From Verrucomicrobiota bacterium (GTDB lineage: Bacteria; Verrucomicrobiota; Verrucomicrobiia; CAIQCK01): a stretch of DNA of 64,000 nucleotides. Position numbers and translations under genes: made by a program. Position 1 is the stretch's first letter. Each line of letters starts with the position of its first letter. Positions 16,358-24,882 of the stretch are shown one piece after another. The stretch lies in NCBI GenBank assembly GCA_016235595.1, contig JACRJX010000039.1, positions 124,001 to 188,000 on the forward strand, written 5' to 3'. A model generated the notes under the pieces. That model did not search any database and was not told where the DNA came from. It saw only the letters and a list, made by a program, of their open reading frames with translations.

Positions 16358-16456
16358 TATGTTGGCAGGTTGGTGGAGTGCCTCGACCGTCCGATGTAAC
16401 GGCCAGGCAAATACTTAGCATTCTGCCAGCCAAAGAAACAACAGCGCGGGAAACGC

Positions 16457-17308
16457 GTGAGCAACGAGCGATTCGGTGCGAAGCTGTATATGCAAAGCTC
16501 AACAACAGAGGCCGACGCCTACAACTACATCATCAAGCTTGTCTATGACCGGTGTCGTGTCCGACTGCATGACGGGAAGAAGGAACTCATCCGCGCCCGG
16601 CTTGGCAAGCGAATGCGAAAACATGGTCTTGAAACGGTGGCGGACTATTGCGACTTCCTGACAACTGCGGGCGAGGACGAAGTCACAGAAGTCGTCAATG
16701 CGCTGACCACCAACTTCACCAGCTTCTTGCGCGAAGAAGATCATCTCCAGTTCATGGTCCGACAGGCACTGCCCGCGTTGCTGACCAAAGGCCCGCAACG
16801 ATTCAATATCTGGAGCGCGGCGTGCGCGTCAGGTGAAGAGCCTTACAGCATCGCGTTCTATCTGTGGGAACACTACTCACTGACCACTGGCTGGGACTGG
16901 AGAATCCGCGCGACGGATGTCTCAACCAAAGCACTGGATAAGGCCAAGCGCGCCATTTACACCGCTGACAGGGTAGAGGCGATGCCCATGGAACTCCGCC
17001 GGACGTTCTTTCTCAGAGGGCAGGGAGATTGGAATGGCTACTATCGCGTCAAGCCGGAGGTCATCGGACGGGTCTCGTTCCATCAGCTCAATTTGCTGGG
17101 TGAATACTACTTTCAGGAGGCTTTTGAGATCATCTTTTGCCGGAACGTGATGATCTACTTTGACCGACCCACGCAAGAACAGCTTGTCAACCGCCTGTGC
17201 CACCATCTGGCGCCTGGCGGTTATCTGCTTATCGGTCATTCCGAAAGTCTGACGGGTCTATCGATGCCACTTCGCTGTTTGCGGCCAAGCGTGTATCAGA
17301 AGCAATAG
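16457..17308 (+). CDS. cheR: Chemotaxis receptor methyltransferase CheR
   Basis: CheR methylates glutamates on chemoreceptors using S-adenosylmethionine. Both domains are visible. The N-terminal helical part ends with TTNFTSFLREEDH (about 84-96), the usual TxFFR-type motif. The SAM-binding domain has NIWSAACASGEEPYSIA (about 117-133), RIRATDVSTKAL and FCRNVMIYFD, then HHLAPGGYLLIGHSE. At 283 aa it has normal length. The start is GTG at 16457 with weak GGGA upstream; ATG at 16490 is an alternative that would remove 11 residues. It leads a cheR-cheD-HDOD-cheB operon; cheD follows after 6 bases. Confidence 0.95.
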   Translation: MSNERFGAKLYMQSSTTEADAYNYIIKLVYDRCRVRLHDGKKELIRARLGKRMRKHGLETVADYCDFLTTAGEDEVTEVVNALTTNFTSFLREEDHLQFMVRQALPALLTKGPQRFNIWSAACASGEEPYSIAFYLWEHYSLTTGWDWRIRATDVSTKALDKAKRAIYTADRVEAMPMELRRTFFLRGQGDWNGYYRVKPEVIGRVSFHQLNLLGEYYFQEAFEIIFCRNVMIYFDRPTQEQLVNRLCHHLAPGGYLLIGHSESLTGLSMPLRCLRPSVYQKQ

Positions 17309-17314
17309 CCTGCC

Positions 17315-17827
17315 ATGGCCTCGCCAACCTTAGACGTTTTCGCCCACAACGTCGTCGTGGGCCTCGCTGATGTGGTGGTGTCCAACAGCGCCGGCGCGGT
17401 GCTCGCCACTTATTCGCTTGGATCATGTCTGGGCGTGGCCGCTTACGATCCCGAAGCGCGTGTGGGCGGGCTGCTGCACGCCATGTTGCCCGACTCCCGC
17501 ATTGACCCGATCAAAGCGGCCCAGAAGCCGGGAATGTTTGTGGATACCGGCGTGCCCCTGCTCATCCGTGCGATGCAGCAAATGCGCGCCGATGTCCGAC
17601 GGATGCAGACCGCGGTGCTTGGCGGTGCGCAGATCATGGACAACTCCGGATTTTTCAATATCGGCAAGCGCAATTACGACGCCTTGCTCTGTGCATTCCG
17701 GGATTTCGGCCTGCGTGTGCATCGCGAGGATGTGGGCGGGTTCGCCAGCCGCACCATGTATCTGCACATTGAGAACGGCAAACTCCGGGTGAGAAAATCG
17801 GGCCTATCCCAAGAGGTGATAATGTGA
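17315..17827 (+). CDS. cheD: Chemoreceptor glutamine deamidase CheD
   Basis: CheD converts receptor glutamines to glutamates and, in many bacteria, docks with the phosphatase CheC or CheX. The catalytic triad has the same spacing as in the Thermotoga enzyme: T32, C38 in YSLGSCLGV, and H55 in GGLLHAMLP. Other family signatures are TAVLGGAQIMDN, FNIGKRNYDAL and EDVGGFASRTMYLH. Full length is 170 aa. The stop overlaps the start of the HDOD gene by four bases. A CheX-like gene at 55351 could supply its partner. Confidence 0.95.
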   Translation: MASPTLDVFAHNVVVGLADVVVSNSAGAVLATYSLGSCLGVAAYDPEARVGGLLHAMLPDSRIDPIKAAQKPGMFVDTGVPLLIRAMQQMRADVRRMQTAVLGGAQIMDNSGFFNIGKRNYDALLCAFRDFGLRVHREDVGGFASRTMYLHIENGKLRVRKSGLSQEVIM

Positions 17828-18672
17828 AGAAGGTTGATGAATACATAGACCAGGCACAACATCTGCCGCCCGCCCCCACAGTCTTGCCACAACTGATGCA
17901 GCTGCTCGGCAAGTCTGACGTTGGCAGCAGTGAGGTGATTGACCTGATCATCTATGACCCGGCATTGACCGCCAGTGTCATCCGCACCGCCAACAGCGCC
18001 TACTTGGGCGGCCGGCAGCAAGTCACCAACCTCCATGAAGCCGTCACCCGGATCGGCATGTCCGAGATCTTCAAGCTGGTGGCGTCCGTGATCGGGCATC
18101 GCGAGATGTCCGCCAAATGCGGTGGCTACGGAATGCAAAGCGGCGAACTCTGGAAACACGCGGTCACCAGTGCGACGGCCGCGCAACTGATGGCACGGGA
18201 TTTGGGTGACGATGATTGTCTATGCTTTACTGCCGGTTTATTGCACGACATCGGGAAGATCGTTCTCACGGAGGTGCTCGAAGACATATATACCGAGTTG
18301 GTAGAGCGGACCATTACCCAGCATGTTTCATTGATGGAAGCCGAGACTCTGCTGCTGGGGGTCCACCATGCCGAGATTGGCGCCAGACTGCTGGAACGAT
18401 GGAATTTCCCCGAAACCCTCGTGATGAGCGTGCGCTATCACCATAGCCCGTCCGAAGCAAAACCACATGAGCGCATCGCGGCCTGCGTCTATCTTGGCAA
18501 CATCATTTCCAATTACATGGGCCATAACTACGGCGATCTGGCCTTCGCTCAGCACGGCCGGGAAGACGCCCTGAAAATCCTTGGGCTTGATGCCGAGGAT
18601 GTTCCAAAGTATATGATTAAGACGTTCGATCAATTTGAAAGAATCGAACAGTTGTTCTGTATCGACTCCTGA
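17824..18672 (+). CDS. HDOD-domain signalling protein
   Basis: A 282-residue protein almost entirely made of an HDOD domain, a relative of HD phosphohydrolases found with chemotaxis and cyclic-di-GMP genes. Visible marks are LPPAPTVLPQLMQLL at the N-terminus, DPALTASVIRTANSA, EAVTRIGMSEIFKLV, LLHDIGKIVLTEV near 142-154 and HHAEIGARLLERWNFP. The HD pair is kept in HDIGK, but the full metal site is not evident, so it may be a scaffold rather than an enzyme. The start is GTG at 17824, overlapping the cheD stop by 4 bases. Its place between cheD and cheB suggests a role in adaptation or motility control; the exact function is unknown. Confidence 0.85.
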   Translation: MKKVDEYIDQAQHLPPAPTVLPQLMQLLGKSDVGSSEVIDLIIYDPALTASVIRTANSAYLGGRQQVTNLHEAVTRIGMSEIFKLVASVIGHREMSAKCGGYGMQSGELWKHAVTSATAAQLMARDLGDDDCLCFTAGLLHDIGKIVLTEVLEDIYTELVERTITQHVSLMEAETLLLGVHHAEIGARLLERWNFPETLVMSVRYHHSPSEAKPHERIAACVYLGNIISNYMGHNYGDLAFAQHGREDALKILGLDAEDVPKYMIKTFDQFERIEQLFCIDS

Positions 18673-18675
18673 ATT

Positions 18676-19878
18676 ATGCCCACCGAACGCATACGACTAT
18701 TAATCGTGGATGACTCGGCAGTCGTCCGCAAAGTGGTGAGTGATGGCTTGGCCTCCGACCCGGAAATAGAAGTCGTTGGCACAGCGACAGACCCCTATGT
18801 CGCTCGCGACAAGATACTGAAACTCAACCCCGATGTGATCACCCTCGACATCGAAATGCCACGCATGGACGGGCTGACATTCCTGAAGATCCTCATGGCG
18901 CATCGGCCCATGCCGGTCATCATCATGAGTTCACTCACCCAGGAAGGGTCTGCCAAAGCCCTCGATGCCCTGAACGCGGGTGCTGTGGAGGTGCTGGCGA
19001 AGCCCGGTGGTTCGTTCTCCAGCATGGAGGACATCAGCCGACTTGCCCGTACCATCAAAGAGGTCGCCCGCGTAAAACTGGCCCGACAGCGTGATACAAG
19101 CGTAGTTGGAGATGCAGCGGCTTCACCACGCGCGACGATCCCGCAGCAGGCACCGGCGCCGACAGCCCGGCCGCTCACCCCCCAGATCCAACCCAAGACG
19201 CCGCAAATCAGATCTCCTGAGACTGGCCGCCAATACCCAGCGCGCCAGATCATCCTCATGGGTGCGTCTACTGGCGGCACTGAAGCGCTGAAGGCCGTCC
19301 TGACTGCGTTGCCGCCGGATTTGCCCGGCTGCTGCATTGTTCAGCATATCCCTGCCGTGTTCTCACGGGCATTTGCGGATCGGCTCAACACTCTTTGCCG
19401 GTTGGAGGTGCGCGAAGCGGTCCATGGTGATGTGGTGAAGCCGGGCTTGGTGCTAATCGCGCCCGGAGGCTTCCACATGATCCTCAAATGGACCACCGCC
19501 CACTATGTCGTCGAGCTTAACCAAGCCCCCCCCGTCCATCACCAACGGCCTGCGGTGGACGTGTTATTCGAATCTGCGGTTCGCGCTGGCTGCGGCCCGC
19601 ACGCGATGGGGATCCTGATGACCGGCATGGGCGCCGACGGTGCCGCAGGCTTGTTGAAGCTTCGCGAGGCGAAGGCGTTCACGGTCGCGCAGAACAAAGA
19701 GACATGCGTCGTGTTCGGTATGCCTCAGGAAGCCATTCGCATGGGCGCAGCCCAACGTGTGTTGCCCTTGGGGCAAATCCCCGGGGCCATCCACTGTTAC
19801 GCTAATGAAGTCTGTCTCGCTCCCGTCGGCAACATACGTCCATCGATTCCCACCAATCCTCCGGCTTCAAGGGCCTGA
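18676..19878 (+). CDS. cheB: Chemotaxis methylesterase/deamidase CheB
   Basis: CheB removes methyl groups from chemoreceptors when phosphorylated by CheA. The receiver domain (1-125) keeps the acidic pair in VDDS, the phosphoacceptor D58 in ITLDIEMPRMDG, the MSS turn and the AKP lysine. A proline-rich linker (about 145-188) leads to the esterase domain with S198 in GASTGG, H224 in VQHIP and D321 in TGMGADGA, the catalytic triad. Full length is 400 aa and all key residues are present. It is the last gene of the cheR operon and is convergent with flgL. The 33-base gap between them shows no clear terminator. Confidence 0.96.
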   Translation: MPTERIRLLIVDDSAVVRKVVSDGLASDPEIEVVGTATDPYVARDKILKLNPDVITLDIEMPRMDGLTFLKILMAHRPMPVIIMSSLTQEGSAKALDALNAGAVEVLAKPGGSFSSMEDISRLARTIKEVARVKLARQRDTSVVGDAAASPRATIPQQAPAPTARPLTPQIQPKTPQIRSPETGRQYPARQIILMGASTGGTEALKAVLTALPPDLPGCCIVQHIPAVFSRAFADRLNTLCRLEVREAVHGDVVKPGLVLIAPGGFHMILKWTTAHYVVELNQAPPVHHQRPAVDVLFESAVRAGCGPHAMGILMTGMGADGAAGLLKLREAKAFTVAQNKETCVVFGMPQEAIRMGAAQRVLPLGQIPGAIHCYANEVCLAPVGNIRPSIPTNPPASRA

Positions 19879-19911
19879 CGAGATCAGGTGAGGCGCTCCA
19901 GGGGAGTCCAG

Positions 19912-20850
19912 TTATCTCAGGTAATCCATGAGCGACTGGTTCAGGATGGTGGCGCCACTTTGCAGAGCGGCTTTGTAAGCAGTTTGCGTCTGACTGAGGC
20001 GAACGAGGGTTTGGGCGATGTCGGCGTCGGCCTCGCGCGATATAAGTGTTCCCAGGGAGCTTATCTGGTCGGACGCGACCGCGTCGGCGGTTTCGAGCTG
20101 AGATTGGATGGCGCCGTTGTTGCCCAGTTGATAGAGAAGGTTCTCCTCGTCCTTGCTGAGATTAGCGATGTCAGTATCTTTGATGGCTGTGGTGTCGCCG
20201 GCCAGCAGGTGGTTTTGGAGAGAGATGAGGTGGTTGAACAAATCGGCTCCATTGCGGCTGTCGGTGATCAATCCGTGCGTGCCACTCCCGGTGTTATTGA
20301 CGCCGGGTACTTGCACGCTGGCGGTGGCGTTTTCGGCAACTTCAGCTTCGATCACGGAGGCATTGCCCTGATAAGTGACGCTGGTGACGCAACCGGTAAC
20401 GGGGTCAGTGGCAACCACAAAGGCAGCCTGATCGTTCTGCGTGCCGCCAAACACGTAATCGCCCTGATACGTGGCATTGGCAGATTGCACGGCTTGTTGA
20501 ATCAACTGTGTCACCTCGGTGGCGTAGGTCGTCAGTTCGGCCTGCGACTTGGTGTCGTCGGCCAGCGTGGCGATCTCACTCGCGCGGTCGGAGACGGTCT
20601 TGATAGATTTGATGCCATCGTAGGAGGCCGTGGCCATTTCCTGTAACCGTGCAATGTTGGTCCGGTATTGCCCGAGTGCTTGAGTATCGGTCTGCAAGTC
20701 GAGCACACGACGCATGGCGGTGGGATCGTCCTCGGGGAGTTGCACACGCTGGCCGGTGGCAGCCTGGTTTTGCAGCTTGTTCTGCTGGTTGGACAGCTTC
20801 GCAAGCTGGTTGACCAGCGTGGTGGGAAACATGTTGTTTGTGACTCGCAT
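19912..20850 (-). CDS. flgL: Hook-filament junction protein FlgL
   Basis: FlgL is the second of two adaptor proteins between hook and filament and is related to flagellin. The N-terminus MRVTNNMFPTTLVNQLAKL, the segment EDDPTAMRRVLDL, and the C-terminal READADIAQTLVRLSQTQTAYKAALQSGATILNQSLMDYL are diagnostic. At 312 aa it has normal length. It is the last gene of the flgF-flgL operon and starts 3 bases after the flgK stop. It is exported by the flagellar type III system without a cleaved signal. Confidence 0.95.
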   Translation of the reverse strand: MRVTNNMFPTTLVNQLAKLSNQQNKLQNQAATGQRVQLPEDDPTAMRRVLDLQTDTQALGQYRTNIARLQEMATASYDGIKSIKTVSDRASEIATLADDTKSQAELTTYATEVTQLIQQAVQSANATYQGDYVFGGTQNDQAAFVVATDPVTGCVTSVTYQGNASVIEAEVAENATASVQVPGVNNTGSGTHGLITDSRNGADLFNHLISLQNHLLAGDTTAIKDTDIANLSKDEENLLYQLGNNGAIQSQLETADAVASDQISSLGTLISREADADIAQTLVRLSQTQTAYKAALQSGATILNQSLMDYLR

Positions 20851-20853
20851 AAT

Positions 20854-22266
20854 TCACCGTTTCAGATTGACCACTGTTTCAAGCATGGAATCCAGGACCG
20901 AGATCAGCCGCGCCGAGGCTTCATACGCGCGCTGATATTTCATCAGATCAGTCATTTCCTCATCCAGCGAGACGCCGCTGACGGAATCGCGCTGTTGCTG
21001 GAGGGCTTTCATGACAGTTTCCTGATTGGTAATCTGGCTGTTGGTCGAGGACAACTCCTGACCCAATTGCGCCACCGTCTGGTTGTAGCGTTCGCTGAAG
21101 GTCTGGTTCCCAAGGGAGGCGAAGCTCGTGTTGGCCAACTGAGCCAGGGCGAGGGCTGTCGTGTTGTCGCCAACGGCATTCGAGGCGCCGCTGGCTTGAA
21201 TCAATGACGGATCGTTGAGCAGCGTGGCATTAACGGTAATATCGCCTGCATCCGTGCCGGTGAGGAAAGCCGTGCCGTTGGTGCCGTTCAAGTTGTAGCC
21301 AGTCGCATGGATGGCGTTGACCTCCGAGATCAACTGTGTCGCGAGCAAATCCAGATCGGCTTGGAGCGAGGCCAGAGCGCCGTCGCGCGCGTCAATGGTG
21401 CCGGCCAATTGACCGCTGGTGGGCGTGATCGCCAGGCCAGTGCTCTGGCTGCGCACCAGGATCTGGCCGCCGCCGGCGTCGTAGGTTTCGATCTGATCGA
21501 GCACTGTTTTGTCAGAGACCATCAGGACTCCGCCGATGCTGATGTTCACCGCACCATTGTCCTGCTCGACGGTGTCAATCTTCACGAGCTCGGCCAATTC
21601 ATTGAGTTTGCTCTGGCGAGAATCGCGCAGGTCGTTGGCCGAACCGATGTTACCGGTCTCGGTATTGATGATCTGGTCGTTGAGTTTGGCAATCTCCGAT
21701 AGAATCGTGTTGATGGAACTCGCGTCACTTTCGACCGAATCGCTCAACGATGTCCGCAGGGTATCGAGTCGTTGGCTGGTCTGGTTGAACTGCTGCGTCA
21801 ACGACAGCGACTTCATCAACACTACCTGTCGCTCAGCCAAAGAGGTCGGGTCGGTGGACAGGCTTTGGAAAGCATTAAACAAATCCGACAAACCCTGGGC
21901 GAGACCACTTTGACCGCTTGTGCTGGTGCTACCGCTGCCAGTCGTGTCTATTTCCTGACCAAGGTTGGCTTGCGCATATTGCAGCGCCTGTTGTTGCGCA
22001 TCCAGAAAACCGCCAACGCTGGTTTCGTCCTGAATCTGCCGGTCCACCAAGGCGCTGCGCAGTTGCGCGATGCCGACGACGACGGAACCGGTGCCCTGCG
22101 GGCCGATGGTGCTCGGCACGGTCTGACCCGTCTGGACGATGATACGCTGCCGCGTGTAGTCAGAATTGCTGACGTTGGCGAGGTTGTGACCTGCCACTTC
22201 CACACCTTGCTGTTGCGTGGACAACGATCGCTGTGCGAGACCCAATGTGCCAAAGAGACCAAGCAT
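20854..22266 (-). CDS. flgK: Hook-associated protein FlgK
   Basis: FlgK forms the first hook-filament junction ring. The N-terminus (LFGTLGLAQRSLSTQQQGVEVAG, then HNLANVSNSDYTRQR) and the C-terminus (VSLDEEMTDLMKYQRAYEASARLISVLDSML) are textbook. At 470 aa it is near the short end for the family. The central domain is S, T, N-rich. It lies between flgN-like (its chaperone) and flgL, spaced 12 and 3 bases. Confidence 0.96.
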   Translation of the reverse strand: MLGLFGTLGLAQRSLSTQQQGVEVAGHNLANVSNSDYTRQRIIVQTGQTVPSTIGPQGTGSVVVGIAQLRSALVDRQIQDETSVGGFLDAQQQALQYAQANLGQEIDTTGSGSTSTSGQSGLAQGLSDLFNAFQSLSTDPTSLAERQVVLMKSLSLTQQFNQTSQRLDTLRTSLSDSVESDASSINTILSEIAKLNDQIINTETGNIGSANDLRDSRQSKLNELAELVKIDTVEQDNGAVNISIGGVLMVSDKTVLDQIETYDAGGGQILVRSQSTGLAITPTSGQLAGTIDARDGALASLQADLDLLATQLISEVNAIHATGYNLNGTNGTAFLTGTDAGDITVNATLLNDPSLIQASGASNAVGDNTTALALAQLANTSFASLGNQTFSERYNQTVAQLGQELSSTNSQITNQETVMKALQQQRDSVSGVSLDEEMTDLMKYQRAYEASARLISVLDSMLETVVNLKR

Positions 22267-22278
22267 GTTAGTAGTGGG

Positions 22279-22776
22279 TTAACCGACTGCGTTGTAGCGG
22301 GAGTAACCTGCCAGTCCCGACCCGGCGATCATGCCGGATTCCGTGTAGACCGGCACCTGACTGGCAGAGGTGAAGGCGTTCAGGAAGTTCTGCATCAACT
22401 GCACGGAATGGCGGAGCAACAGGTGGTTCTGTTTCGCTCGTTGCTGGACACGTCGCAGCAACTGGTTGTTCTCGTCCACGAGCGCACTCACCAGCGGTCG
22501 GACGTCGGGAGGCAACGACGGAGCCAGATGGGCGAAGTCGGTGTCCTCGTCCAAACCCAGTTCCTGTGCCAGCGCGCGCCGGTGCCGCTCGCGTTCCTGG
22601 CGGGCAGCCTGAATGATGGTGTTTTGCTCGTTGATTGCGGCGACCGTATGCAACACACCGTCCGCGGCCCGCGAAACAACCAGATCCTGCTGCTGATCCA
22701 GCAAAGCCAGCAACTCGCCGTATTGCTGCAGCTCGTCACGCAATGCATCAATGAGTTTCTGCAATGATTCAATCAT
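22279..22776 (-). CDS. flgN: FlgN-type export chaperone
   Basis: A 165-residue, mostly helical protein with the FlgN family pattern: an N-terminal helix with L residues at heptad positions (LQKLIDALRDELQQYGELLALLDQQQDLVV), a VSALVDENNQLLRRV hairpin, and a C-terminal QNFLNAFT helix. FlgN binds FlgK and FlgL in the cytoplasm and hands them to the export gate. Its place just before flgK supports this. The start overlaps the flgJ stop by four bases. Confidence 0.8.
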   Translation of the reverse strand: MIESLQKLIDALRDELQQYGELLALLDQQQDLVVSRAADGVLHTVAAINEQNTIIQAARQERERHRRALAQELGLDEDTDFAHLAPSLPPDVRPLVSALVDENNQLLRRVQQRAKQNHLLLRHSVQLMQNFLNAFTSASQVPVYTESGMIAGSGLAGYSRYNAVG

Positions 22777-23108
22777 GTTTTGGAGGGGGATGACGTGGAG
22801 GCATATTGACGCGCTATTTGTCGTGCAAGCTGGCTGCCCAAGCCAACGTCGCCGGACTTGCTCATGCTCTCAGCGAGTTGGTTGGTGACCATGTCCCGAT
22901 AAATGCCGCTGGCATACGAATCCTCATTGTACTTCGAACGAAACTGCGTCTTCTGAGCTTCGGTAAGAATTTCCCGCAACAGGACAGCCTCAAACTGCCG
23001 GCTGAGTTCCCCGACTTTTTCCTGCTCGGAGACATTTGAATTACCCGCGAGCTTCTCCAGAGGGAGATCGGCCACGCTGGCACGGTTTTGGATGGGAGTG
23101 GTTTCCAT
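22773..23108 (-). CDS. flgJ: FlgJ-type rod-binding protein (no muramidase domain)
   Basis: At 111 aa it matches only the rod-binding N-terminal half of enterobacterial FlgJ. The readable signature is SRQFEAVLLREILTEAQKT followed by YRDMVTNQLAESMSKSGDVGLG and ARQIARQY. No peptidoglycan hydrolase domain follows, so cell-wall opening for the rod must come from another enzyme. It sits between flgI and flgN with a 2-base gap on one side and a 4-base overlap on the other. Confidence 0.88.
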   Translation of the reverse strand: METTPIQNRASVADLPLEKLAGNSNVSEQEKVGELSRQFEAVLLREILTEAQKTQFRSKYNEDSYASGIYRDMVTNQLAESMSKSGDVGLGSQLARQIARQYASTSSPSKT

Positions 23109-23110
23109 GA

Positions 23111-24229
23111 TTAACGGAGCACGAGCTCAGCCCGCAGCGCGCCGGCCTGTTTCATGGCCTGGAAAATAGCCATCATGTCGCGCGGAGATACCCCGATCGC
23201 ATTCAGAGCCGACGCGACCTTCTCGATGGTGGGCAAGTCCGGTAACGTCACCAGCTTCGATTTGCTTTCGACCACGGTTGTATCCGTGCGCGGCGCCACG
23301 ACGGTACGGCCGGTCTGGCTGAACGCCTGCGGCTGCGAAACATCCAGCGTCGAGGCGATGCTGATGGTGATGTTGCCGTGTGATACGGCGCAATTTGAAA
23401 TCTGGACACGCGCTGTGGCCACGATGGTGCCGGTGCGCTCGTTCACCACGATGCGCGCAGACATATCGGGCTCCAGTTCAACAGCCTCCAAATGGGCGAT
23501 GAAATTAATGGGTGCTGCCTGGAAACCCTCGGGCACACGAACCCGCACGGTGGTCGAATCCACTGCCATGGCGCTTTGTGCAAACCGCTCGTTAATAGCG
23601 GCAGCCATGCGCGCTGAAGATGTGAAGTCGGGCTCGCGCAACAACAATTCCACAATGTTCTCGTGCACGATCGCAGCGGGAATCTCGCGTTCAACCAGCG
23701 CGCCGCCAATAATCTGTCCAGCGGTAGGATGGTTCTTCTGGACGGTGGCGCCACCGCCGCCGCCCACGCCGGCACTGAATCCGCCCACCGAGACAGCGCC
23801 TTGCGCCACAGCGTAGATTTTTCCATCAGCGCCAACCAAAGGTGTCTGAACTAGGATTCCTCCTGAGATGGACTGGGCATCGCCGATTGAGGAGACAGTC
23901 ACATCAAGCCGTGCGCCGGGTTTGATGAAAGCCGGAATGTCTGCAGTCACCATGACAGCGGCTATGTTCTTGGCCGAGAGGTTCTGGCCGGTCAGGTTGA
24001 CACCGAAGCGCTGCAGCATGTTTGCGACCGTCTGAACAGTGTATTTCTGGTCTTTGTCGCCATCGCCAGCAAGACCGACGACCAAACCGTAGCCAACGAG
24101 CTGATTTTCACGCGCGCCGGCGACCAGTGCCAGGTCCTTGACCCGCACACCCGCGCCCAACAACGGCGTGTTGCCCGCAATCAGCATCCCAAGGACGACA
24201 GCTTGGAGAGAAAGAAAGCGATTGATCAT
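23111..24229 (-). CDS. flgI: Flagellar P-ring protein FlgI
   Basis: FlgI builds the periplasmic P ring around the rod. Starting at ATG 24229 gives 372 aa with a signal peptide (MINRFLSLQAVVLGMLIAGN, cleaved near LLGA). The mature part opens with VRVKDLALVAGARENQLVGYGLVVGL, the family hallmark. GLAGDGDKD, an MVTADIPAFIKPG segment and the C-terminal ALNAIGVSPRDMMAIFQAMKQAGAL are also standard. A frame extension to 24271 exists but would run into flgH and hide the signal peptide. flgH ends 2 bases upstream. Confidence 0.96.
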   Translation of the reverse strand: MINRFLSLQAVVLGMLIAGNTPLLGAGVRVKDLALVAGARENQLVGYGLVVGLAGDGDKDQKYTVQTVANMLQRFGVNLTGQNLSAKNIAAVMVTADIPAFIKPGARLDVTVSSIGDAQSISGGILVQTPLVGADGKIYAVAQGAVSVGGFSAGVGGGGGATVQKNHPTAGQIIGGALVEREIPAAIVHENIVELLLREPDFTSSARMAAAINERFAQSAMAVDSTTVRVRVPEGFQAAPINFIAHLEAVELEPDMSARIVVNERTGTIVATARVQISNCAVSHGNITISIASTLDVSQPQAFSQTGRTVVAPRTDTTVVESKSKLVTLPDLPTIEKVASALNAIGVSPRDMMAIFQAMKQAGALRAELVLR

Positions 24230-24231
24230 GG

Positions 24232-24882
24232 TCAGAAGGGAGAGACTTTCTCCCAAACTCGAAAGAACCACCCTTTACGCTGCGAGTCCGTCACGGTGCC
24301 GTTTTGCTGCATGCTGATGGTCACGTCGGCGACATTGTAGCTATAGACGGTGTTGTAAGGAGTAATATCCTCGGATCGCACGACACCGCGCAGGACGACG
24401 TTCTGCTTCTCTGAGGCGAATTCTGTGACGCGCCGGCCCTCGATCACGAGATTACCATTGGGCAACACGTCCACGACCCGCACCGTCACGCGCGCCGTGA
24501 TTTGCTCCGAGTTACTGATCGTGCCGCCGCCGGAAAACTGGTTGTCCGAGTTGAGCTTCATGGACGGGTATACGCCGCCCTTGGTCAGGAAACGGCTGAT
24601 GGCGCTGGCGGCGGTGTTCGGCGGGTAAAAGAAGGAGTCCATGCTGGAATTCAGGCTCGCCTTGCGCGCCGTTGAAGTGTTGTTGTCTTTGGCACTGGCA
24701 ACACTTTCCTGCACGATGATCGTAAGAATGTCACCCACAGCCCGGGCGCGCTTGTCGCCAAGCATGTTGATTGGGCTGTCGTCACGCCAGAGTGAATCCG
24801 CCACCGCCTGCCACGGACACAACGCCACTATGAGCAGGCCGATGGCCGTCCAACTAGAGTGAAAGTTGAATTGTCTGTTCAT
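24232..24882 (-). CDS. flgH: Flagellar L-ring protein FlgH
   Basis: FlgH forms the outer-membrane L ring. Family marks are SLWRD at the mature start, RARAVGDILTIIVQESVASAKD, VRVVDVLPNGNLVIEGRR and the C-terminal GWFFRVWEKVSPF. At 216 aa it has normal length. The signal peptide (1-28) ends in AVA|DS, a signal peptidase I site. The only cysteine, C22, is preceded by V-A-L, a poor lipobox, whereas FlgH is normally a lipoprotein. The start overlaps the flgA 3' end by 29 bases, a tight translational coupling. Confidence 0.94.
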   Translation of the reverse strand: MNRQFNFHSSWTAIGLLIVALCPWQAVADSLWRDDSPINMLGDKRARAVGDILTIIVQESVASAKDNNTSTARKASLNSSMDSFFYPPNTAASAISRFLTKGGVYPSMKLNSDNQFSGGGTISNSEQITARVTVRVVDVLPNGNLVIEGRRVTEFASEKQNVVLRGVVRSEDITPYNTVYSYNVADVTISMQQNGTVTDSQRKGWFFRVWEKVSPF

